From Pelagicoccus mobilis (GTDB taxonomy: Bacteria; Verrucomicrobiota; Verrucomicrobiia; Opitutales; Opitutaceae): DNA of 53,974 nt. The translations under genes and the position numbers were made by a program. The DNA lies in NCBI RefSeq assembly GCF_016595505.1, contig NZ_JAENIL010000050.1:1-53974 (forward strand). Reading direction: 5' to 3'. Of the stretch, positions 1 through 7,781 are shown piece after piece (within the stretch, counting starts at the first letter, position 1; every line of letters starts with the position of its first letter). The notes under the pieces are model-generated. The model had not been told where the DNA came from and made no database searches. It worked only from the letters and a program-made list of their open reading frames with translations.

Positions 1-12
1 GCGGCCGCTACC

Positions 13-240
13 TTAGCAGCAGTTTGCGGTGGGGGTGCAGGGGAGGAGCTGGCCGTTGATGGCGACGGCGGGGAAGCATTGGGCTCCGAGTTCGGCGGCT
101 CGCGCTTTACCGTTGTCGGTATCGGCTGAATACAAGGTGAGTTCGCAGTTGCAGGATTGGTCTTGGCAGCAGTTTTGATCTGCCGAATCGGCGCAGCATG
201 CGGTTGCGGTGATGATTTCTATCTTTGTTTCGTTTTTCAT
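13..240 (-). CDS. Cys-rich thioredoxin-like small protein
   Basis: A 75-residue protein with ten cysteines. Its N-terminal beta strand (KIEIITATACC) and C-terminal block (KARAAELG, then FPAVAINGQLL) match the ends of small thioredoxin-fold proteins that often sit beside MerR regulators in mercury and other metal loci. The middle, where those relatives have a helix, is replaced by closely spaced cysteine pairs (CC, NCC, SCNC) that look like metallothionein. It ends in CC. It lies 111 bp downstream of the MerR gene on the same strand and is probably co-transcribed. A thiol role in soft-metal binding or transfer is inferred; no catalytic CxxC of the classic kind is obvious. The family assignment is moderate. 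Confidence 0.6.
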   Translation of the reverse strand: MKNETKIEIITATACCADSADQNCCQDQSCNCELTLYSADTDNGKARAAELGAQCFPAVAINGQLLPCTPTANCC

Positions 241-351
241 TTTGTTTGTGTGTTGTTGGTTGAATTTTGGGTAAGCGGTAGCTTGGGCCGCTGGGTTGGC
301 GGTGTGTGGGATGGAGGGTATCGCGGCGGTCTGGGCCAGACCGCCCTATCT

Positions 352-777
352 TTAGCAGTCGCAGTCGGCGGCGCCGTTTTTGGCGTGTTCGATGACGTCG
401 CAATCGCAGTCTACGAGGTCGAGGGCGTCGCAGCTGTCGAAGCGTTTGAGAAGTTCGCGGCGGCGTTCGAGGTCGGCGATTTGCTGATCGATTTCGGCGA
501 GCTTTCGTTGGGCTTTTTGAGCGAGGGTCTTGCAGGCTCCGGCTTCGCGGTCGTGGAGATCGAGGATTTCGCCGATTTCGCGGAGAGTGAATCCGAGTTG
601 CTTGGCCTTTTCTATAAAGATGAGGCGATCTGAATCGGAGGCTCGGTAGCGGCGGTAGTTCGAGCTGTCGCGGTAGGCGTGGGTGAGCAGGCCTTTCTCT
701 TCATAGAAGCGGATGGTTTCGAAGGTTTTGCCTGATTGCTTGGCGAGTTGGCCTCGGGTGAGTGTTTCCTGATTCAT
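352..777 (-). CDS. MerR-family metal-responsive regulator
   Basis: 141 residues from the ATG at 777, which follows the promoter at 788-819; a longer frame reaching 873 would start upstream of that promoter. The N-terminal MerR helix-turn-helix (residues 6-25, then FYEEKGLL and YRRY) is followed by the dimer coiled coil (84-112). Cysteines at 82, 116, 124 and 126 sit almost exactly where mercury MerR has 82, 117 and 126 and where ZntR/CadR bind zinc, cadmium or lead. Two more cysteines end the protein (139, 141). The metal cannot be told from sequence. The only visible target is its own promoter and the Cys-rich gene downstream; an efflux or detoxification gene may lie left of the window. Confidence 0.85.
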   Translation of the reverse strand: MNQETLTRGQLAKQSGKTFETIRFYEEKGLLTHAYRDSSNYRRYRASDSDRLIFIEKAKQLGFTLREIGEILDLHDREAGACKTLAQKAQRKLAEIDQQIADLERRRELLKRFDSCDALDLVDCDCDVIEHAKNGAADCDC

Positions 778-787
778 GATGTTGAGC

Positions 788-819
788 AGTGTAGGGCTTG
801 TAGTATGGCGCAGGGTCAA
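788..819 (-). promoter_or_regulatory. MerR-type promoter with 20-bp spacer
   Basis: On the minus strand TTGACC (814-819) and TACACT (788-793) are separated by exactly 20 bp, 10 bp upstream of the merR-like start codon at 777. Over-long 19-20 bp spacers are the hallmark of promoters that MerR-family activators twist into a usable form. This suggests the regulator controls its own operon. Confidence 0.65.
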
Positions 820-935
820 GGGGGAGTCGGGAGTTTTTTGAAAAAAGTTCTTCGGGTGGCGGGTGGACTGCAATTTTACGGATTTGGGAATTGGGGGTTG
901 ATGCGGTGGAGAGGGCTCTCCTAGAGTCGCCCCCC

Positions 936-1133
936 ATGGCGCAGCTGATCGACGAATTTAAAGGACTCTACGAAGTATACCCGTCCTGGCTTGTCACGGC
1001 ATGCTTGGTTATCGTCGGGCTCGGTCTTGGCTGGGTCGTCTGGAAGTTGTTGCGAATCGGCATGGTGGTGCTGGTGACGGTGGCGCTTTTGGCGATCGTG
1101 GTGTTTGCCGGCTGGATGATTTTAGCTCAGTAG
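936..1133 (+). CDS. Small two-helix membrane protein
   Basis: 65 residues from the ATG at 936. An in-frame TTG at 891 would add 15 residues of unlikely composition. After a short polar start (AQLIDEFKGLYEVYPS) there are two hydrophobic segments, about residues 19-36 and 42-62, separated by one short basic turn (KLLRIG), so a helical hairpin in the inner membrane. It ends 39 bp before pyrG on the same strand. I do not recognise a family and propose no function. Confidence 0.55.
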   Translation: MAQLIDEFKGLYEVYPSWLVTACLVIVGLGLGWVVWKLLRIGMVVLVTVALLAIVVFAGWMILAQ

Positions 1134-1148
1134 CGCGATGTAGTTTGA

Positions 1149-2804
<1,656 letters not shown>

Positions 2805-2851
2805 TTCGCAGGATTTTTCCCGAACGTCTTTCTGAAAAAACGAGCCAGGCC

Positions 2852-4426
2852 ATGAGCTTCCAAATCGACGTGCCGATCCCATCTATGGGAGCAACGGTGA
2901 ACGAAATGACCCTGATCGACCTTGAGGTCGAGGCGGGTCAGGAAATCTCCAAGGGCGAGAAGCTCGCGGAACTAGAAAGCGATAAGTCGGTTTTCGATTT
3001 CGAGGCTCCGTGCGATGGGGTTATCAAGGAGATCCACTGTCGAGCTGGCGATATTTTGGAAGTCGGTACGCCTTTCGTCCGTATCGAGACGGAGGATACT
3101 TCTGTCGCTCACCTTGCGGTGGATGGCGCGGCTGCTCCGCAAGCGGCGCCTGAGAAGGTTGCTGAACCTGTGGCTGTGGAAGTGATGCAAGAGGTGGTTG
3201 CGACGCCTGCTCCGGCGGCTGTGGCAGCCCCGGCTCCGGTGGCGAAGGCCAATGGAATTCGTTGGACTCCACGGGCCAAGAAACTTGCGCTCGAGCGAGG
3301 GCTGGATCCGGCTGCGATAACGGATATCGTGGGAACAGGTCCTGGCGGACGTGTGACGGGTGATGACATCGAAGGGTATAAGCCAGCTGAAGAGGCTGCT
3401 CCATTGGCTGTGTCTGGCGTTGGCGTGGCTGGGTCAGGCGCGACGCACACTGCATGTGTCGCGGGGATCGGCTATGCGGTTCCTAAGAACATGCGTTCTA
3501 ACGCCGAGATCCTGAAACAGTTTCCCGGTAAGACCGAGGAGGAGATCGTCAAGGTGACTGGCATTCAGCAGCGCTACGTGATTTCCGAGGGCGAGTCGGC
3601 GACGAGTTTGGCAAGCACGGCTACCCGTCACGCTCTTAAGATGGCAGGGCTGGAGGTTTCCGACATCGACGCGGTGGTAGTGGCGACGCTTTTGCCGGAT
3701 CATCCGGTTCCCGGAGCCGCTAGCATTTTGGCGAAGGAGCTTGGGATCGAACAGGCTTTGGCCTTTGATTTGAATGCTGCGTGTTCTGGCTGGTTGTATG
3801 CTTTGGAGGTCGGGCGTAGCCTTATCTACGGCGGCACTGCCAAAAACATCCTAGTAGTGACGGCGGAAATTTTGTCGCGCATCACCAATCCCAAGGATCA
3901 CGAGACCGCGTTTCTTTTCGGAGATGGCGCGGGGGCGGCGATTCTGACTCAAGGGGATGGGGGACATCGTTTGCATCGTTTGGAGCTCAGCGGCGATGCG
4001 CGTTTCACGGATGCCATTTCTCGAGTGGGCGGCGGAGCTTTGTATCCGATGCCGAAGCCGGGTGAAGATCTGGATTCCTTCTATCTGAAGATGGATGGAG
4101 GCGTGGTGTTCAAGCGTGCGGTATTGGCATTCTCGAATATTATCGAAAGCGCTTTGGAGCGTCATGGCCTGAAGCCGGAGGACGTTTCGTGGATTGTGCC
4201 TCATCAGGCGAACGCCCGTATTTTAAGAGCGGTCAGCAAGCGCGTGGGGATTCCTTACGAGAAGTTTGTGGTAACGATCAACAAGTACGGAAACACGTCT
4301 GCCGCGTCGGTTTCAATGGCTCTTGGATGGGCCGCTGAAGAGGAGATTTTCGAAGAGGGCGACAATATCATCTTCTGCTCGGTGGGCGCTGGATTCACCT
4401 TCGCCGGCGGTTTGATGACTTGGTAG
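2852..4426 (+). CDS. Lipoyl / subunit-binding / KAS III chimera
   Basis: 524 residues in one uninterrupted frame, in three parts. (1) Residues 3-80 are an E2-type lipoyl domain with the lipoylation site ESDKS at Lys45, then an Ala/Pro-rich linker (91-134). (2) Residues 136-176 are a peripheral subunit-binding domain, with TPRAKKLALERG and VGTGPGGRVTGDDIEGY. (3) Residues 198-524 are a full beta-ketoacyl-ACP synthase III with its catalytic triad: Cys311 (NAACSGW), His451 (VPHQANARI) and Asn481 (GNTSAAS). In normal E2 proteins the third part is an acyltransferase core; here FabH takes its place. FabH condenses an acyl starter with malonyl-ACP. Inference: a 2-oxoacid dehydrogenase may hand acyl groups from the lipoyl arm straight to the synthase, for example for iso/anteiso fatty acids. 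The start has no strong ribosome site but the domain begins directly after it. Confidence 0.92.
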   Translation: MSFQIDVPIPSMGATVNEMTLIDLEVEAGQEISKGEKLAELESDKSVFDFEAPCDGVIKEIHCRAGDILEVGTPFVRIETEDTSVAHLAVDGAAAPQAAPEKVAEPVAVEVMQEVVATPAPAAVAAPAPVAKANGIRWTPRAKKLALERGLDPAAITDIVGTGPGGRVTGDDIEGYKPAEEAAPLAVSGVGVAGSGATHTACVAGIGYAVPKNMRSNAEILKQFPGKTEEEIVKVTGIQQRYVISEGESATSLASTATRHALKMAGLEVSDIDAVVVATLLPDHPVPGAASILAKELGIEQALAFDLNAACSGWLYALEVGRSLIYGGTAKNILVVTAEILSRITNPKDHETAFLFGDGAGAAILTQGDGGHRLHRLELSGDARFTDAISRVGGGALYPMPKPGEDLDSFYLKMDGGVVFKRAVLAFSNIIESALERHGLKPEDVSWIVPHQANARILRAVSKRVGIPYEKFVVTINKYGNTSAASVSMALGWAAEEEIFEEGDNIIFCSVGAGFTFAGGLMTW

Positions 4427-4436
4427 AGCTCTCTAG

Positions 4437-4558
4437 AATTGCTTAGCGGGATTTTATCTTTTGTTTAGGTGCTGAGAATCGCGGCACAAGGCCGCTTCCC
4501 ACTTTAAGATGCCTGAAGTGAAGTGCGACTGTTCAAAAGAAAATTGCTTAGCGGGATT
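4437..4558 (+). repeat. 17-bp direct repeat pair after the chimera gene
   Basis: The 17-mer aattgcttagcgggatt occurs at 4437-4453 and again at 4542-4558, 105 bp apart, in the 539-bp gap between the chimera gene and rsmE. The REP-like hairpin lies between the copies. Nothing else in this gap is convincing apart from a weak small frame on the minus strand. Confidence 0.6.
4471..4502. repeat. REP-like hairpin
   Basis: A hairpin with stem GCGGC / GCCGC (4481-4485 and 4491-4495), loop ACAAG, within a stretch whose complement reads GTGGGAAGCGGC then GCCGCGATTCTC. The form resembles the extragenic palindromic repeats of pseudomonads. Only one copy is in this window, so the repeat status is inferred from the form. 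There is no T-run, so it is not a standard terminator. Confidence 0.35.
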
Positions 4559-4754
4559 ATTCGCTCCCGCTCGATGCAAGGCTGCGACAAAGCTTAGCGA
4601 TCAAAACGTAGCTTCCGACTGCGAGGAGCAAAGTGCCTAGGATGATGAAGCCGACTTCGCCGCTGATTGCGAGTCCGACGTCGGAGCTTTCCGCTTCGTC
4701 CGAAAGCTGAGCCGCGATTGGGAGATTTTCTAGGAAAGCTGAGTGGAGTTTCAT
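4557..4754 (-). CDS. Possible small single-pass membrane protein
   Basis: 65 residues from an ATG at 4754. The protein has a polar acidic first half and one clear hydrophobic segment (about 37-55, GFIILGTLLLAVGSYVLIA). The frame stays open further upstream to 4883 but that part looks non-coding. No ribosome site is visible and I recognise no family. The membrane segment is the only argument for a real gene. Confidence 0.25.
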   Translation of the reverse strand: MKLHSAFLENLPIAAQLSDEAESSDVGLAISGEVGFIILGTLLLAVGSYVLIAKLCRSLASSGSE

Positions 4755-4965
4755 CGATTTGCGAGTGCAGGCTTTGAAGCCCGCTGGCCTTAGGCTCTTA
4801 CGTACTAGCTTTGTTGATGCCAGTTTTGCGATGCTTCCCGTAAGGCATTGAGAATGAGTGAGATCGTCTCTCGCTCTAAACAATGGCGAAGCATGATCTG
4901 TTGCTGTTTCTTACAGCTAGACCTAGTTCTTTACACTATTGGCCGGTCAGGGAACCGCTTGGAAA

Positions 4966-5739
4966 TTACTCGCCGTTGGAGAATGAGTTGAGTTCGTAGT
5001 GTGTGATGCTCAGGGCGTGGATGGCTGCGGTTTCGCTGCGCATGACGTGGGGGCCGAGGGTCGTGGGCAAGAACCCCGCTTGGTAGGCCTGTTCGTACTC
5101 TTCTGGAGTGAAGTCGCCTTCGGGGCCAATTAGCCAGATCGCGGACTTCGGAGACTTGCCGTTTTGAGAACTGGAAAAACGGGCTAGGTGTTGCTTTAGG
5201 GAGACGGCTTGCTCCTCTAGGCTGGCGATCAGTTTGAGCTCGTAGCTTTGGGAAAGGTCTAGGAGTTCTGGGAGGCTGCAAACCTGATGAACTTCAGCAG
5301 GCCTTGGGTTGCCGCTTTGTTTGGCTCCTTCGAGAGCGGCAAGCTCCCATTTCGCGCTTTTGGAGGAGGCCTTTTTCGGATCGATCTTTGATTCCACTCG
5401 GCTGCTGGATAGCGGGTACACTTCCTGGATACCGATCTCGGTCGCTTTTTTGATGATGCTTTCGATCAGTTTGCCTTTGGGGAGCGCTTGGCCGAGGGCG
5501 ATGCGAAAGGGAGGGTGAGGAACGCGTTGGATCGTCTCGAGCGTGAGGGTGGCCTTACGTTTGTTGGCGTTGGTGAGACGGGCGTCGCATTCTAGGCCTT
5601 TTCCGTCGAATACGCGGACGGGGTCTCCTTCTCGGGCGCGATTGGCTGCTACCAGATGATTCGATTCCTCAGGACTAAGATCGACGAGAGATCCAATCGA
5701 GTCGGGCAAGTTTTCGCAGAAGCATCGGAAGTCTGGCAT
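4966..5739 (-). CDS. rsmE: 16S rRNA m3U1498 methyltransferase
   Basis: 257 residues. RsmE methylates U1498 of 16S rRNA in the assembled small subunit. The N-terminal PUA-like part has HLVAANRAREGDPVRVFDG; the C-terminal SPOUT domain has the knot motifs IGPEGDFTPEE and the methionine/AdoMet loop LGPHVMRSETAAIHAL, where relatives usually read LG-x-R-I-L-R-x-E-T-A. KLIESIIKKATEIG is also typical. The ATG at 5739 gives a full-length protein. It lies directly downstream of the second small RNA terminator on the same strand, so it should have its own start site in the 35 bp between them, or be reached by read-through. Confidence 0.92.
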   Translation of the reverse strand: MPDFRCFCENLPDSIGSLVDLSPEESNHLVAANRAREGDPVRVFDGKGLECDARLTNANKRKATLTLETIQRVPHPPFRIALGQALPKGKLIESIIKKATEIGIQEVYPLSSSRVESKIDPKKASSKSAKWELAALEGAKQSGNPRPAEVHQVCSLPELLDLSQSYELKLIASLEEQAVSLKQHLARFSSSQNGKSPKSAIWLIGPEGDFTPEEYEQAYQAGFLPTTLGPHVMRSETAAIHALSITHYELNSFSNGE

Positions 5740-5774
5740 ATGCTTAAGCTAAGAAGCGAGAGGCTTGGCCTTAC

Positions 5775-5894
5775 AAATAGAAAAGACGCCGCTTTCGCGA
5801 CGCCTTTCCTAACTTATCAAACTACAAACCAGATTCTAGAAATTTAAACTACCTATATGCTGGGATAGGCGCGCTGGGAGCGGATTCGTTCAAA
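5775..5894 (-). ncRNA. Candidate small RNA gene, copy B
   Basis: Minus strand, downstream copy of a tandem pair. A promoter-side block TTTGAACGAATCC (5882-5894) is followed, at the same spacing as in copy A, by CTATC, then by an 18-base box identical in both copies (5812-5829; minus strand GTTTGTAGTTTGATAAGT), then a terminator-like hairpin (5784-5805, GAAA loop) and TTTTCTATTT. The stem contains one G-U and one U-G pair on the minus strand, which would be A-C mismatches on the plus strand; this fixes the orientation. The probable transcript is about 80-90 nt. No family is recognised. Confidence 0.5.
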
Positions 5895-5950
5895 AGTTTT
5901 GGGAGTTTTTTCGTCTTTTTCTTTTTACGGGAAAGAGGGACTCTGAAAAC

Positions 5951-6072
5951 GAAAAGAGGCGCCGCTAAGCGGCACCTCTTTCGACTTATCAAACTACAAA
6001 CTAGATACAAAATTGAACAAACCCTTATTATGTCCTGCAAAGATAGACGTAGTGATGGGGGATACGTTCAAA
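5951..6072 (-). ncRNA. Candidate small RNA gene, copy A
   Basis: Minus strand, upstream copy. TTTGAACGTATCC (6060-6072) differs from copy B at one base. CTATC follows at the same distance, then the identical 18-base box (5984-6001), then a hairpin of two 10-base arms (5956-5965 and 5969-5978) and TTTTCGTTTT. The stem has one U-G pair on the minus strand, which is a C-A mismatch on the plus strand. The repeat period is 178 bp. Outside the box, hairpin and promoter block the two copies are only loosely alike, as expected for RNA genes under structural constraint. A short frame runs through it but is broken in copy B. Confidence 0.5.
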
Positions 6073-6301
6073 GTTTGTTGGTGTTTTTCTGAATATTTAT
6101 TGCAGGTTGTTTAAGTTGCAGACTATCAGTTAGATATGTTTCTTTCGGTTCTCCTGCTCGAATCTTTTTTATGATCTGGCGGGGCGAAAATCGCGTAAGG
6201 TGCGGAGTGGTTTTCAATTTGGCTTGCAACACTTCCTAGGCGTGGCACAACTCCCAATCTTCTCTGCAGGCTGAACAGGTTTGCATCTTCCCATCGAGGA
6301 A

Positions 6302-6386
6302 GCCCAGGTGGCGGAATTGGTAGACGCGGCGGATTCAAAATCCGCTTTCTCCGGAAGTGTGGGTTCGAGTCCCACCCTGGGTACCA
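6302..6386 (+). tRNA. tRNA-Leu (CAA)
   Basis: 85 nt including an encoded CCA. Acceptor GCCCAGG pairs with CCTGGGT (G-U at the first pair). The anticodon arm GCGGA / TCCGC holds loop TTCAAAA, giving anticodon CAA for UUG. There is a long class II variable arm, and the T arm GTGGG / CCCAC holds TTCGAGT. The last 17 bases of the tRNA and about 40 bp downstream recur at 6543. Confidence 0.95.
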
Positions 6387-6427
6387 CTCTTTGAAGTAAG
6401 AGGTTGGAATGCAGAACTATGAAGTTT
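6370..6427 (+). repeat. Direct repeat, copy 1 (tRNA 3' end and flank)
   Basis: From the T-arm 3' half through CCA and on into the downstream flank, this 58-bp stretch recurs 173 bp later with about seven mismatches. The first 26 bp are identical. Confidence 0.8.
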
Positions 6428-6542
6428 TGCGAGATGAGACTTTGTGGGACGAGAACCTTGGTTCGACGGAGCGAGTCTCTCGAGCGGAGATGGGGCGCCG
6501 CAGGCGGTCCGAAGGACTTGAGGCGTTCTAGCCTCAATCCAA

Positions 6543-6600
6543 TCCCACCCTGGGTACCACTCTTTGAATTAAGAGGTAGGAATGTAGAATGATGAAGTGT
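6543..6600 (+). repeat. Direct repeat, copy 2 (orphan tRNA-Leu 3' end)
   Basis: A tRNA-Leu 3' fragment (T-arm half, acceptor and CCA) without the rest of the tRNA, followed by the same flank as the real gene. It lies just upstream of nadA. A perfect 7-bp hairpin TTGAGGC / GCCTCAA (6518-6537) precedes it. Tandem duplication and partial decay, or a relic attachment site, would both explain it; the 115 bp between the copies holds no mobile gene. Confidence 0.75.
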
Positions 6601-6671
6601 CTACAAATGCTTTCCTTTCTTGGGTGAAGCGCTCAAGCTCTATGCCTTTAATTTTAGCTAGTGCTCAAACC

Positions 6672-7757
6672 ATGGTTAGCGCCGCAGAAAACAGAAACTA
6701 TTCGGAAGCCCAAATCGAGGCGGAGGCGGAACGTCTCCTCGCCAAGCTTATGCACGTGGAGTGCGAGGCGAGCCGTTCTTGGAATATAGAGGAGTGTCGC
6801 GAAATCGCTCCGCTCACGCTAGAGATCAATGATCTTAAAAAGGAGAAGGGGGCTGTCGTGTTGGCTCACTCCTACGTCGAACCGGAAATCGTGTACGGCG
6901 TGGCGGACTTTGCGGGGGACTCCTATATGCTGAGCCTGAAGGCGAAGCAGTCGGGAGCGAAGAGCATCGTTTTTTCTGGAGTGGTTTTCATGGCCGAGAC
7001 GGCCAAGATTCTTTCTCCCGAATCTGAAGTGGTCGTGCCCGATCGCGCTTCGGGTTGTTCCTTGGCGGACTCTTTGACGGGCGAGCAGTTGAGGGAGCTG
7101 AAAAAGCAATATCCTGATGCTGCCGTGGTGTGCTACATCAACAGCACGGCCGAGGTAAAGGCGGAGTGCGATGTTTGTGTGACTTCGAGCAACGTCTATA
7201 AGATCGTGGCTTCTCTTCCTCAGAAGCAGATCCTTTTTGTGCCGGACAAGTTGATGGCTGAGAACATCCGGGTCGAAATGAAGAAGCTCGGCATCGATAA
7301 GGAGATCGTTTCCTCGGATGGCACTTGTATCGTGCATGATGACTTTGATCCGACAATCATTGCGGACGCTCGGGGGAAATTCCCGGGGCTGAAGGTGGTA
7401 TCGCATCCGGAGTGTACTTTGAACATCACGGAGAAGAGCGACTATGTCGGCAGTACTGGCGGAATGATGCAGTACGTGAAGGCGACGGAAGCGCCTTATT
7501 TCATGATGCTCACCGAATGTGGTTTGGTGGAGCGCATCGAAGTGGAAGCTCCTGAAAAGCGCTTTATATCTGGTTGTAAGCTTTGCCCGTACATGAAGAT
7601 GAATTCTTTGCAGAAGATTCGCGATGTGTTGATCGCCCCGCGTGAGGATCAGGTGATCGAGTTGGAGGAGGATCTCCGACTGAAGGCTCTGCATTCGATC
7701 GATCGCATGTTTGAGATCGCCGAAGGGGCTCCGCACCAGCCTGGCAAGGGTTGCTAG
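6672..7757 (+). CDS. nadA: Quinolinate synthase
   Basis: 361 residues from the ATG at 6672; ATG 6642 and GTG 6597 are in frame and also possible, and none has a clear ribosome site. NadA condenses iminoaspartate with dihydroxyacetone phosphate to quinolinate, using a [4Fe-4S] cluster. The three cluster cysteines can be placed in GCSLADS, HPECTLN and GCKLCPYMKMN. Other family blocks are VLAHSYVEPEI, FMAETAKILSPE, YINSTAEVKAECDVC and VPDKLMAENI. It is followed 24 bp later by nadB, whose product supplies iminoaspartate, so the two form the NAD starter operon. The GTG start at 6597 would fall inside the tRNA-derived repeat. Confidence 0.95.
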   Translation: MVSAAENRNYSEAQIEAEAERLLAKLMHVECEASRSWNIEECREIAPLTLEINDLKKEKGAVVLAHSYVEPEIVYGVADFAGDSYMLSLKAKQSGAKSIVFSGVVFMAETAKILSPESEVVVPDRASGCSLADSLTGEQLRELKKQYPDAAVVCYINSTAEVKAECDVCVTSSNVYKIVASLPQKQILFVPDKLMAENIRVEMKKLGIDKEIVSSDGTCIVHDDFDPTIIADARGKFPGLKVVSHPECTLNITEKSDYVGSTGGMMQYVKATEAPYFMMLTECGLVERIEVEAPEKRFISGCKLCPYMKMNSLQKIRDVLIAPREDQVIELEEDLRLKALHSIDRMFEIAEGAPHQPGKGC

Positions 7758-7781
7758 TTTCCGTTTTCGTGTCTCGATAGA

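Noticed and set aside
157-633. A 158-codon plus-strand frame over the merR gene
   Set aside because: Antisense of MerR and the Cys-rich gene; low-complexity Val/Gly/Phe product without a plausible start.
5849-6040. A 63-residue peptide reading through the small RNA copies
   Set aside because: It crosses the terminator hairpin, is Lys/Arg-rich and is not kept in the second copy.
6302-6600. A genomic island inserted at tRNA-Leu
   Set aside because: Only 115 bp lie between the repeats, with no integrase or other gene.
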